Positions 35,007 through 43,070 of a stretch of DNA of 64,000 nt are shown in pieces. Origin of the DNA: Sphingopyxis indica (GTDB lineage: Bacteria; Pseudomonadota; Alphaproteobacteria; Sphingomonadales; Sphingomonadaceae); assembly GCF_900188185.1 (NCBI RefSeq), contig NZ_FZPA01000003.1, positions 124,001-188,000 of the forward strand, read 5' to 3'. Made by a program: the position numbers and the translations under genes. Position 1 is the first letter of the stretch; every line of letters starts with the position of its first letter. The notes beneath the pieces were generated by a model, which saw nothing but the letters and a program-made list of their open reading frames with translations, did not search any database and was not told where the DNA came from.

Positions 35007-36119
35007 CTAGCCCGCGGCGATCCGCCCGTCCGCGATGCGAAAGCGCGTGACCGGCGCGGGCATCGCATCGAACAATGCGGCCTCGGTTCCGGTCAGCCAC
35101 GCCTGCCCGCCCTGCGCAGCGATCCGATCGTAGAGCGCGTCGCGGCGCGACGGGTCGAGGTGCGCCGCAACCTCGTCGAGCAAAAGCACCGGCCGCGCAC
35201 CGCGCAGCCGCGCCACGCAATCGCTGTGCGCGAGCACCAGCGACAGCAGCATCGCCTTTTGCTCGCCGGTCGAGCAACGCGCCGCTGCGCGCCCGGTCGC
35301 GGCGTGCCCGGCAGCGAGGTCGTCGCGGTGCGGCCCCGCGGTCGCGCGCGCCGCCGCCGCGTCGATCCGCCGCCGCCCGGCGAACAGCGTGCGCAGCGCC
35401 TCGACCGTCCACGGCGCATCGCGCGGCGCGCCCTCGCTGTCGACGAGCGTCAGCAGCGGCCGCGCGAAGGGCGCGTCGGGCTGCCGGGCGAGTTCGGCCG
35501 ACAGCGCCGCCAGCATGTGCTGCCGCGCCGCGTCGATCGCGGCGCCATGCTCGGCCATCTGCGCCTCGAGGCTGGCGAGCCATTGCGGATCGGCGGCGGC
35601 GAGGTCGGCGAGCAATTTGCCGCGTGCGCGCATCGCCGCCTCGTAACGATTGCCGTGCTGCGCATGGCGCGGGTCGAGCGCGAGCACGAGCCGGTCGAGA
35701 AAGCGCCTGCGATTGCCCGCGGTCTCGACGAACAGCCGGTCCATCGCCGGCGTCAGCCACAGCACCGCGAGCCAGTCGCCGAGCGAGGCCGCCGCCGCCG
35801 GACTGCCGTTGATCCGCACCAGCCGCCGCCCGGGATGCGCGGGCTCGATCCCCGTGCCGAGCGCCACGGGCGCCGGATGATGCCCCGCAAGCACCTCTGC
35901 AAAGACCGCAAAGCCCCCGCTCGCGCCGTCGCGCACCATCTCGGCCAGCGGCGCGCGGCGGAGGCCGCGCCCCGGCGCGAGCAGCGAGATCGCTTCCAAT
36001 ATATTGGTCTTGCCCGCGCCATTATCGCCGTACAGCGCCACGAGCCCCGGCGCCGCGACCAGATCCGCGCCGGCGTGATTGCGAAAGTCGGTCAGGGAGA
36101 GGCGGATCAGCGTCATCAT
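35007..36119 (-). CDS. recF: DNA replication/repair protein RecF
   Basis: The 370-residue SMC-like ATPase helps RecOR load RecA at gaps. Walker A is GDNGAGKTN (31-39), the family motif [12 protein letters not shown] is at the start, the signature [17 protein letters not shown] is present, and Walker B is [13 protein letters not shown]. It starts at the first of two tandem ATG codons (MMTLIRL). It is not next to dnaA/dnaN here, unlike in many bacteria, which is common in alphaproteobacteria. A sigma-54 promoter region faces away from it upstream. Confidence 0.96.
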   Translation of the reverse strand: MMTLIRLSLTDFRNHAGADLVAAPGLVALYGDNGAGKTNILEAISLLAPGRGLRRAPLAEMVRDGASGGFAVFAEVLAGHHPAPVALGTGIEPAHPGRRLVRINGSPAAAASLGDWLAVLWLTPAMDRLFVETAGNRRRFLDRLVLALDPRHAQHGNRYEAAMRARGKLLADLAAADPQWLASLEAQMAEHGAAIDAARQHMLAALSAELARQPDAPFARPLLTLVDSEGAPRDAPWTVEALRTLFAGRRRIDAAAARATAGPHRDDLAAGHAATGRAAARCSTGEQKAMLLSLVLAHSDCVARLRGARPVLLLDEVAAHLDPSRRDALYDRIAAQGGQAWLTGTEAALFDAMPAPVTRFRIADGRIAAG

Positions 36120-36176
36120 CCCGCGACTAACCCACCACTCGTCGTGGCGCCAGCCCGGCCGCGCGACCGACGCAGT

Positions 36177-36226
36177 GAAAATTTTCCCATCGACGGGATT
36201 TTTCACCTCCCTATCGGAAAATTTTC
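36177..36226 (+). promoter_or_regulatory. Twin GAAAATTTTC palindromes, candidate enhancer sites
   Basis: Two identical 10-bp palindromes, GAAAATTTTC, lie at 36177-36186 and 36217-36226, exactly 40 bp apart centre to centre (about four helical turns). They lie roughly 60 and 100 bp upstream of the -24 element of a sigma-54 promoter, the usual place for bacterial enhancer-binding-protein sites such as those of PspF or NtrC. A further GGCGGTTAACCGCC palindrome is at 36258-36271. Confidence 0.65.
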
Positions 36227-36282
36227 GGCGGCTGATTATTTCAACGTCGACGAAAACGGCGGTTAACCGCCAATGAATGAGT

Positions 36283-36299
36283 TTGGCACGGTCCCTGCA
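36283..36299 (+). promoter_or_regulatory. Canonical sigma-54 promoter
   Basis: TTGGCACGGTCCCTGCA gives GG (36285-36286), ten intervening bases and GC (36297-36298), matching the -24/-12 consensus closely. Predicted transcription start is near 36310, about 45 bp before the small membrane-protein gene. It points away from recF. Confidence 0.82.
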
Positions 36300-36354
36300 A
36301 AGTATCGGGTATCCACCGGATGGTCCGGCAGGACGGAACGAAAGGACTTCAAAA

Positions 36355-36483
36355 ATGGCTCATTTCAACACCGACTCGCTCAAGAGCTACGCGATCGCCG
36401 CGGTTGCCTCGCTCTATTGCTCGATGATGTTCCTGGCCGCGGTCGGCCCCACGGGCACGGAATTCGGCCGTCTGGTCATCTGA
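36355..36483 (+). CDS. 42-residue predicted membrane protein upstream of PspC gene
   Basis: The ATG has AAAGGA 8 bases upstream, and the frame encodes 42 residues with one hydrophobic segment (about 11-30, [20 protein letters not shown]) flanked by short polar ends. I do not recognise a family. It is the first gene after a sigma-54 promoter and 61 bases before a PspC-domain gene. By position it could take the place PspB has in phage-shock operons, although the sequence does not look like PspB. An in-frame start at 36277 would place the start before the promoter's transcription start and is unlikely. Confidence 0.75.
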   Translation: MAHFNTDSLKSYAIAAVASLYCSMMFLAAVGPTGTEFGRLVI

Positions 36484-36510
36484 CCGGCGGCCCCCCACAC
36501 CCCAGCAAGC

Positions 36511-36529
36511 GCCGGCCCGGGGGGCCGGC
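36511..36529 (+). repeat. GC hairpin between small membrane protein and PspC genes
   Basis: GCCGGCCC-GGG-GGGCCGGC is a perfect 8-bp inverted repeat directly before the PspC ribosome-binding site. It has no T-tract, so it may act as an mRNA stabiliser or partial terminator that tunes the ratio of the two proteins. Confidence 0.65.
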
Positions 36530-36544
36530 ATGGAAAGGAAAGAA

Positions 36545-36724
36545 ATGAAACAGGGTTTTCGCAAGAATCGTCGTGACGCCATGCTTTTCGGAGTGTGCGC
36601 GGGCATGGCCGACCATTTCGGCTTCGACGTCTTGTGGACGCGCGTCGCATTCGTCGCGCTGACGTTGCTCGGCTTCGGCCTGCCGGTGCTGCTCTATCTG
36701 ACGGTCGCGATCCTCGCGCCCTAG
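36545..36724 (+). CDS. PspC-domain small membrane protein
   Basis: The 59-residue protein has RRDAMLFGVCAGMADHFGFD followed by VLWTRVAFVALTLLGFGLPVLLYLTVAILAP, the PspC domain pattern with one long hydrophobic stretch (32-57). Phage-shock PspC senses envelope damage and recruits PspA. The ATG at 36545 has GGAAAGGAAAG upstream; an in-frame ATG at 36530 would add MERKE. pspA, pspB and pspF are not in the window. The sigma-54 promoter two genes up fits psp-type control. Confidence 0.9.
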   Translation: MKQGFRKNRRDAMLFGVCAGMADHFGFDVLWTRVAFVALTLLGFGLPVLLYLTVAILAP

Positions 36725-36788
36725 CGGCTCCATGGGCCGGTCGCCCGCGCGGCGACAGATAGCGGCCCGTATATTTCCCAAGACCGAT

Positions 36789-36822
36789 GGCCCGCCGGCC
36801 TCCGCAGGCGGGCCTTCTCTTT
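36789..36822 (+). terminator. Terminator of the PspC operon
   Basis: GGCCCGCC (36789-36796) pairs with GGCGGGCC (36807-36814) across a 10-base loop and is followed by TTCTCTTT. It separates the small operon from the ABC ATPase gene. Confidence 0.85.
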
Positions 36823-36892
36823 GATGGCGCCGCGCCGGCGCGGCAGCGATTTCCTCTTCCCTCGCGCATCGCGTCATGCTGAGGGCGCGGTC

Positions 36893-37687
36893 ATGGCTGA
36901 CGAACATCCCCTCCTCGCGCTTGCGGGCGTCCGCGTCATGGCCGACGAGGCCTGCATTCTCGACCTTCCCGTGCTCTCGATCGCGGCTGGAGAGAATACC
37001 GCGATCCTCGGCGCCAACGGGTCGGGCAAGTCGACGCTGGTCAAGCTCATCGCGCGCGAGCTCTACCCCGCCTGGGGCGCCGACGTGCGCATTTTCGGGC
37101 AGGACAGCTGGAACGTCTTCGAGCTGCGCCGGCATCTCGGCATCGTCTCCTCGACGATGCAGCTCGATTTCGACGCCGAGCCGCCGCTCGAGGTGCTCGA
37201 TTGCGTCGTTTCCGGCTTTTTCGCCTCGCGCGGCCTGTGGGCGCACCAGCATTATACGCAGGACATGATCGACGCCTCGCGCGCCGCGCTCGCGGAAGTG
37301 GCGGCCGATCATCTGATCGGGCGCAGCATCGCGAGCCTGTCGACCGGCGAGGCGCGCCGCGTCCTCATCGCCCGTGCGCTCGCGCACCGCCCGCGCGCGC
37401 TACTCCTCGACGAACCCTGCGCCGGGCTCGACCCGGCGGCGCGGCACCATTTCCTCGACATGCTGCGCGGCATCGCGGCGGGCGGCACGACCTTGGTGCT
37501 CGTCACCCATCACATCGAGGAGATATTGCCCGAAATCGACCGGATCGTGATGCTGCGCGGCGGCAGGATCGCGCGCGACGGTGCCAAGGCCGAGCTTTTG
37601 ACCAGCGATGCGCTCAGCGCGCTGTTCGACCTGCCGATCGCGGTTCGCACGCACGGCGCCTGGTATCGCGCCGACATCGACCACTGA
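36893..37687 (+). CDS. Orphan ABC transporter ATP-binding protein
   Basis: This 264-residue single ABC ATPase has Walker A GANGSGKST (40-48), a signature reading SLSTGEARR in place of LSGGQ, Walker B ALLLDEPCAGLD and the H-loop VTHHIEEI. The LSTGE signature resembles ModF/YlmA-type ATPases. No permease or binding protein gene is adjacent, so the partner and substrate are unknown. ATG 36893 was chosen because it starts the conserved domain; starts at 36821/36824 lie in or at the upstream terminator. Confidence 0.88.
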   Translation: MADEHPLLALAGVRVMADEACILDLPVLSIAAGENTAILGANGSGKSTLVKLIARELYPAWGADVRIFGQDSWNVFELRRHLGIVSSTMQLDFDAEPPLEVLDCVVSGFFASRGLWAHQHYTQDMIDASRAALAEVAADHLIGRSIASLSTGEARRVLIARALAHRPRALLLDEPCAGLDPAARHHFLDMLRGIAAGGTTLVLVTHHIEEILPEIDRIVMLRGGRIARDGAKAELLTSDALSALFDLPIAVRTHGAWYRADIDH

Positions 37688-37793
37688 GGCGCGGTTCAAT
37701 CATTTATTCGCACCTCGCGCGCTATGACAGACTGCCGGGTTTCGCCCCCGCGAATCATTCGCCCGGCGACGCAATTGGAAGTATAGCGCGCGC

Positions 37794-38939
37794 ATGAAGC
37801 CCGAACTTCATCTGACCGAGCGGGCCGGGTCGTCCGGCTGGCGCGATCCGGCGCCCGCGGCGCCGGCCGGGCCGTCGCGCAATTTCTGGGCCGGGCTGAT
37901 CGCGGCGGTCACCGTCGCCTGCCTTGCGATGCTGCTGTCGGCAGGCCAGCTGCGGCCGCGCGAAAGCGGGGCGTATCGCGTCAGTGTGCCGCTCGACTTC
38001 AAGCCCTTTGACCCCGAGCGCTGGGCGATCATGAATTCGGAGAGCTATGCCGACGCGCTGAAGATCGACCCGTCGCTGCCCGACCCGCGCAGCATCGACT
38101 ATGCCGATGCGACCGCGCTGCCGCCCGTCGATCCCGCCGCGCTGCGCGACGAAGCCTTCGTGGGACCGCCCGCCAAACCCTATGTCTTTCGCGGCGCGAG
38201 CGCGACCGACCGCGAGCGCGCGCATTATTGCCTGACCGCCGCGGTCTATTACGAGGCGGGGTCGGAGACCGACGCCGGGATGCGCGGCGTCGCGCAGACG
38301 GTGCTCAACCGCGTCCGCCATCCGAGCTTCCCGAACAGCGTGTGCGGCGTCGTCTTTCAGGGGTCGCAGCGCGCCGGCGTCTGCCAGTTCACCTTCGCCT
38401 GCGACGGCGCGATGGCGCGCGCGCCGAACCGCGCCGGCTGGCTGCGCGCGAGCCGTATCGCCTCGGCAGCGCTCGGCGGCGCGGTCTTTCCCGGCGTCGG
38501 GCTCGCCACCCATTATCACACCACGGCGATCTGGCCGCGCTGGGGGCAGAGCCTGGTGATGACGAACATCGTCGGCGCGCATATCTTCCACCGCTGGCGC
38601 GGGCGCTGGGGGATGCCCGACGCGTTCCGCGTGCCCTATCTCGGCCGCGAGCCGGTTCCCGGGCCCTATCTGGCGGTCGCCGACCAGCTCGCCGCGCGCG
38701 CGCTGGGCACCGCGCCGACCGCGCTGCTTCCCGCGGGCAGCGGCAGCACCGCCGCGCCGCTCCCCGATGTCGCGCCCGCCCCGCTGCCGAGCGCGATGGC
38801 TCAGGGCGATCGCGCGATCGGCACGCCCGTTCCCGGTGCAAAGCCGGCACCGGCACAGCCGACCTATGCCGATCCGCGGCTCAACCGGTCGGGCGAAGTC
38901 CGCGATGAGTTCCAGAACAGCGGGGAGTGGATTCGCTGA
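37794..38939 (+). CDS. SleB-type cell wall hydrolase with membrane anchor
   Basis: The 381-residue protein has an N-terminal membrane segment (about 31-50). A Hydrolase_2/SleB domain follows at about 140-250: AHYCLTAAVYYEAGSE with a catalytic Glu, GVAQTVLNRVRHPSFPNSVCGVV, and CQFTFACDGAM. The tail is rich in Pro and Ala and probably disordered. SleB-type enzymes cut the glycan strand of peptidoglycan; in alphaproteobacteria related proteins act in growth or division. It is likely periplasmic and anchored to the inner membrane. It stands alone, about 100 bases after the ABC ATPase. Confidence 0.9.
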   Translation: MKPELHLTERAGSSGWRDPAPAAPAGPSRNFWAGLIAAVTVACLAMLLSAGQLRPRESGAYRVSVPLDFKPFDPERWAIMNSESYADALKIDPSLPDPRSIDYADATALPPVDPAALRDEAFVGPPAKPYVFRGASATDRERAHYCLTAAVYYEAGSETDAGMRGVAQTVLNRVRHPSFPNSVCGVVFQGSQRAGVCQFTFACDGAMARAPNRAGWLRASRIASAALGGAVFPGVGLATHYHTTAIWPRWGQSLVMTNIVGAHIFHRWRGRWGMPDAFRVPYLGREPVPGPYLAVADQLAARALGTAPTALLPAGSGSTAAPLPDVAPAPLPSAMAQGDRAIGTPVPGAKPAPAQPTYADPRLNRSGEVRDEFQNSGEWIR

Positions 38940-38987
38940 CGCCGCGCGCCTAGACTGCCTCCATCACCTCAACGACGGAGGTTTGCC

Positions 38988-39377
38988 ATGGGACATGTCA
39001 AGGGCATCGGCGGCTTCTTCTTTCGCGCGAGAGATCCCGACGGGTTGAACGCCTGGTATCGCGAGCGGCTCGGCGTCGGCGCCGGGTGCAGCGCGGACGC
39101 CGCCGGGCCGGTCGAGGAATGGAGCTGGAGCACCGCGGCGGGTCCGCTGGTCTTTGCGCCGTTCAAGGCCGACAGCGACTATTTCCCAGCCGATCGCCAA
39201 TATATGCTCAACCTGCGCGTCGACGACCTCGACGCCGTGCTTGCGCCGTTCCGCGAGGCGGGCGAGGAAATCATCATCAAGGAGGAGTGGGACGACCCCG
39301 CCGTCGGCCGCTTCGCCCGCGTCCACGACCCCGAGGGCAATCCGATCGAGCTTTGGGAGCCGCCGGCGAGCAGCTAG
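38988..39377 (+). CDS. VOC family (glyoxalase/bleomycin-resistance-like) protein
   Basis: The 129-residue protein has the single-domain vicinal-oxygen-chelate pattern: GIGGFFFRARDPDGLNAWYRERLGV at the start and VHDPEGNPIELWEP at the end, the latter with a metal-binding Glu. The substrate is unknown. A GGAGGT ribosome-binding site precedes the ATG. A dispersed palindromic repeat follows directly. Confidence 0.93.
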   Translation: MGHVKGIGGFFFRARDPDGLNAWYRERLGVGAGCSADAAGPVEEWSWSTAAGPLVFAPFKADSDYFPADRQYMLNLRVDDLDAVLAPFREAGEEIIIKEEWDDPAVGRFARVHDPEGNPIELWEPPASS

Positions 39378-39380
39378 ATT

Positions 39381-39458
39381 CGTCATCCCGGCGAAGGCCG
39401 GGATCTCGACCTGGCATCCTGACGCAACGGCGAGATCCCGGCCTTCGCCGGGATGACG
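39381..39458. repeat. Dispersed palindromic repeat, family C
   Basis: CGTCATCCCGGCGAAGGCCG and its inverse CGGCCTTCGCCGGGATGACG form a long 20-bp-plus stem with GGATC/GATCC continuing inward. It lies between the convergent VOC and HerA-like genes and may end transcription of either. Confidence 0.9.
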
Positions 39459-39479
39459 ACATGAGGCTGGTCGGCCGTT

Positions 39480-41201
39480 TTACCGACCCTGGCTCCGCCA
39501 GCGCTTGACCACGCGATCGAGGATTTCGACCTCGCCGCCGGTTTCGCGCCACAGTTTCGAGAAGAGCGGATCGTTCGACGCCGGGCGCTTGTCCTCTTCG
39601 AGCGTGTCGAGATAGACGCGGATCGGGATCGACACACCCTCGCCGCAGATGATGCATTCGCGGTTGCGGAGCGCCGGGATCGAATCGATGAACCCGCGCG
39701 CGCCTTCGGGCATCGCGGCCTTGACGAAATGCTGGTCGCGTTCGTTGTTGAGGCGCATCGAGATGATCGTGCCGCACTGCGACAGCACGCCTTCGGCGAG
39801 ATCCGACGGACGCTGCGTGATCAGGCCGAGCGACACGCCGTATTTGCGGCCTTCCTTGGCGATGCGTTCGAGGATCTTGCGCACCGCCTGCCCCTGGCCG
39901 ACGTCCTTCGACGGAATGTAGCGGTGGGCTTCTTCGCACACGAGCAGGATCGGCCGCTGCGGTTCGCCGCGCGACCAGATCGCATAGTCGAAGGTCAGGC
40001 GCGACAGCACCGCGACGACGACCCCCGTGATGTCCGACGGCACCCCCGACACGTCGATGATCGAGATCGGACGGCCATCCGACGGCAGGCGGAAGATCTT
40101 GCCGAGGAAATTCGCCATCGTGTCGGCGACGAGCATCCCCGAAAACATGAAATTATAGCGCGGGTCGGCGCGCATTTCCTCGATCTTGCCCTTGATCCGC
40201 ATGAAGGGCGCCGACGAGGTCGCCTTGTCGAGCTTGCCCATCTCGTTGGTGAGGATGCTGAGCAGGTCGGACAACAGATAGGGGATCGGCGAATCGACCG
40301 TGATCTTGCTCATCCCTTCGGCGAGCCGGTTCTTCTGCCGCGCCTGGAGCAGGCATTTGGCGAGCACGTCGCAGTCGCCCTGCCGCTCGCGCCCCTCGCT
40401 GGTGACGAAAACCTCGCAATGCTCCTCGAAGTTCATCAGCCAATAGGGCATGGCGAGATTGTCGACGTCGAACAGCGCGCCGGTGCCCTTGAAGGCCGCC
40501 GAATATTCGCCGTGCGGGTCGACCATCACGATATGGCCCTGCGGCGCGAGCTCGCAGATCTTGTGGAGGATCAGCGCCGCGCTGGTCGATTTGCCGGTGC
40601 CGGTCGAGCCGAGCAGCGCGAAATGCTTGCCGAGCATCGCGTCGACATAAAGCGAGCCGCGAATATCCCTGGTCGGATAGACGGTGCCGATCTCGACATG
40701 CGCGCGCTCGTCGGCGGCATAGATTTGCTTGAGGTCGGCGCTCGTCGCCGCGAAGACCTCGCTCCCCGGAACCGGGTAGCGCGTCACGCCACGGCGGAAA
40801 TTATGGATGCGCCCGGTCAGCTTCTCCTCGTCGCCTTCGCCGAGGAAATCGACCGAGGCGGCGATCAGCCCGTCGCCGCCCTGGTGGAGCTGCTGGTCGC
40901 GGATGCTCGCAAGCAGCCAGACATTGCCGACGCGCACCTTGACCTGCGCGCCGACCTGTCCGGCCATCGCGACCGCCGCGTCGGTCGAGGCCGACAGGCG
41001 CTGCAGCGCGGCTGCATCGAGCAGGATGCGTGAGGCCGAGCCCGCTATGTCGATCACTTCGCCGACGAGCAATTCGTCGCGGTGATGCGCCGCTGCCGGG
41101 GCAGCGACCGTCGCCGGGGTAACCGTTCCGCCCCCTGCCAGCCGCACATGTTGCGCAGCCATCGCTTCGCCGGCTCGCTGGCCGCTTCCCTGCATATCCA
41201 T
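39480..41201 (-). CDS. HerA-like ATPase (DUF87 family)
   Basis: This 573-residue protein has a HAS-barrel-like N-terminal region (about 45-140) and a RecA/FtsK-type motor: Walker A GSTGTGKST (198-206), Walker B ILLVCEEAHRY, and the LITQRPSDL sensor segment with arginine-rich regions downstream. HerA hexamers are DNA translocases, in archaea acting with NurA nuclease on DNA ends, and in bacteria also found in defence systems. No NurA-, Sir2- or DUF4297-type partner is adjacent, so a defence role is not supported here. It is monocistronic. Confidence 0.9.
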   Translation of the reverse strand: MDMQGSGQRAGEAMAAQHVRLAGGGTVTPATVAAPAAAHHRDELLVGEVIDIAGSASRILLDAAALQRLSASTDAAVAMAGQVGAQVKVRVGNVWLLASIRDQQLHQGGDGLIAASVDFLGEGDEEKLTGRIHNFRRGVTRYPVPGSEVFAATSADLKQIYAADERAHVEIGTVYPTRDIRGSLYVDAMLGKHFALLGSTGTGKSTSAALILHKICELAPQGHIVMVDPHGEYSAAFKGTGALFDVDNLAMPYWLMNFEEHCEVFVTSEGRERQGDCDVLAKCLLQARQKNRLAEGMSKITVDSPIPYLLSDLLSILTNEMGKLDKATSSAPFMRIKGKIEEMRADPRYNFMFSGMLVADTMANFLGKIFRLPSDGRPISIIDVSGVPSDITGVVVAVLSRLTFDYAIWSRGEPQRPILLVCEEAHRYIPSKDVGQGQAVRKILERIAKEGRKYGVSLGLITQRPSDLAEGVLSQCGTIISMRLNNERDQHFVKAAMPEGARGFIDSIPALRNRECIICGEGVSIPIRVYLDTLEEDKRPASNDPLFSKLWRETGGEVEILDRVVKRWRSQGR

Positions 41202-41287
41202 CCCAATGCCCCGCCTGTTGTGGTCCCGGTATGGGGTATCGCAGCAGTTGGTAAAGAAAGCGCTTATGTTGTTGCCGGGCGCCGTCC

Positions 41288-42061
41288 CTAGCGGCGGCGG
41301 AAAATCGCCGATGCGGCATAGCCGAGCGAGACCGAGAGCAGCACCGCGGTCAGCCCATAGAGAAAGCCGTGCCGCTGCGCCGCGAGCGCGACGAAACGCT
41401 CGAACCCCGCCTTGCGGATCTCGACATCGCGCGCGGCGACCGCGATCACGCGCCCCTTGCTGATCAGATAGGTTTCGGCGCGATAATTGCCGACCGGCAC
41501 GCGCGCGGGCACCGGAATGCGCGCGCGATAGAGCACGCCCTCGGTGATCTCGACCGCCTTCGGATCCTCATAGAACAGGCCTTGCCGCCGATAGAGGTCG
41601 ATCAGCCCGTTCTCGAAGCGGGCCAGCGTCTTCGCTTCGGAAAAGCCCGTCGGCGACATCGACAGGTTGCTCAGCCCCAGCTCGAAGATCGCCGCGGTGC
41701 GCTCGTCGACGAGCTGGTCGATCGGGCGCGACGAACCGATCGCGTAAAATCCGGGCGAAGTGCGCAGGCGGATGCTGTCGGCATTGACCCAGATCCCCGC
41801 GACGCGCTGCTTTTCGCGCAGGATGATCGGCCGCACCGGCCCCTTCAGCACGACGACGATGTCGGCGCGGTCGTCGGGCAGCCGCTGTCCAGGATAGAGG
41901 ATCGCACCGAACAGCAACAGCTCCTCGCCGGTGAAGCTGTACTGGATGTCGATCGCGCGGCTCGACACGTCGGGCACCAGCCGCGGATCGGCGGCGCGCG
42001 CGGCGATCGCCCAGCCCGCCGCGCCGAGCAGCGCGACCAGAAAGAGCGCCGCGCGCCTCAT
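41288..42061 (-). CDS. TIGR02186 family membrane-anchored protein
   Basis: The 257-residue protein has a signal peptide (cleaved near ARAAD, residue 23), a periplasmic domain with LVPDVSSRAIDIQYSFTGEELLLFGA, and one C-terminal membrane segment (about 232-252) followed by RRR. The pattern matches the alphaproteobacterial conserved family TIGR02186, which sits with sulfite exporter-like permeases. Function is unknown, perhaps an accessory of the neighbouring transporter. The start overlaps the permease stop by four bases. Confidence 0.88.
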   Translation of the reverse strand: MRRAALFLVALLGAAGWAIAARAADPRLVPDVSSRAIDIQYSFTGEELLLFGAILYPGQRLPDDRADIVVVLKGPVRPIILREKQRVAGIWVNADSIRLRTSPGFYAIGSSRPIDQLVDERTAAIFELGLSNLSMSPTGFSEAKTLARFENGLIDLYRRQGLFYEDPKAVEITEGVLYRARIPVPARVPVGNYRAETYLISKGRVIAVAARDVEIRKAGFERFVALAAQRHGFLYGLTAVLLSVSLGYAASAIFRRR

Positions 42062-42966
42062 TGCACCGTATAGATTTCGTCGGGCCGGATAAAGAGATCG
42101 ACAGCCATGCGCAGCGCGACGAGCAGCACGATCGCGGCGAGGATCGCGCGCAGATATTCGGGCCGCACCGTCTGCGCGAAGCGCGCGCCGATCTGCGCGC
42201 CGGTGACGCTGCCGACCAGCAGCAGCGCGGCGAGCACCAGGTCGACCGCGCCGGTGGTCAGCGCGTGAACCATCGTCGTCGCGATCGTCACGAACAGCGT
42301 CTGGAACAGCGAGGTTCCGACAACCACCTGCGTCCCCATGCCGAGCAGATAGACCATCGCCGGGACCATGATGAAGCCGCCGCCGACGCCGAGCAGCATC
42401 GTGATGATCCCCACTGCCATGCCAAGCAGCAGCGGTGCGAGCGGCGAGATATAGAGGCCCGAGCGATAGAAGCGCCAGCGCAGCGGCAGGTTGGCGACCA
42501 TCGGGTGGTGGCGCCGCTTGCGGGCCGGCGGCGGCAACCCCTCGCGCATCGCGCGCAGCGCGCCCAGCGCCTCGCGTCCCATGATCGTCCCGACCGATCC
42601 CATCAGCGCGACGTAAAGGATCGAAATCACCGTATCGATCTGTCCCCAGGCGGTGAGCAGTTCGAACAGGCCGGCGCCGATCAACGACCCGATCATCCCG
42701 CCCGTCACGAGCACCGATCCCATGCGCAGATCAACCCCGTCGCGCTCGAGATAGGCCATCGCGCCCGACACGCTGGCACCCGTCACCTGCGTCGCCGCCG
42801 ACGCCGCGGCGACCGTCGGCGGAATGCCATAGAAGATGAGTAAAGGCGTGGTCAGAAATCCGCCCCCGACCCCGAACATGCCCGACAGGAAGCCGACCCC
42901 GCCGCCGAGCAGGACGATGACCAGCGCATTGACCGACAGATTGGCGACGGGAAGATAGAGATCCAT
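42058..42966 (-). CDS. TauE/SafE (TSUP) family permease
   Basis: The 302-residue permease has about eight membrane segments and the repeated glycine-rich motif GFLSGMFGVGGGFLTTP (first half) and GIITMLLGVGGGFIMVP (second half), diagnostic of the TSUP family. It moves small sulfur-containing or organic anions, exact substrate unknown. It is translationally coupled to the TIGR02186 gene, a pair conserved in alphaproteobacteria. A cytosolic insertion with PPPARKRRHH separates the halves. Confidence 0.94.
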   Translation of the reverse strand: MDLYLPVANLSVNALVIVLLGGGVGFLSGMFGVGGGFLTTPLLIFYGIPPTVAAASAATQVTGASVSGAMAYLERDGVDLRMGSVLVTGGMIGSLIGAGLFELLTAWGQIDTVISILYVALMGSVGTIMGREALGALRAMREGLPPPARKRRHHPMVANLPLRWRFYRSGLYISPLAPLLLGMAVGIITMLLGVGGGFIMVPAMVYLLGMGTQVVVGTSLFQTLFVTIATTMVHALTTGAVDLVLAALLLVGSVTGAQIGARFAQTVRPEYLRAILAAIVLLVALRMAVDLFIRPDEIYTVQ

Positions 42967-43070
42967 GGGCCTCGGGTGACGTCCACGGCGCCCGGATAGC
43001 GCCGATTCCGCTGGACCCTAGACGATTTTCGCGGGGTGGGGAATCGACTGCGGTGCGGTGTGGCAGAAAA

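Noticed and set aside
39480..41201. HerA-type anti-phage defence system
   Set aside because: No nuclease, Sir2 or DUF4297 partner adjacent and no other defence genes or mobile-element signs around it.
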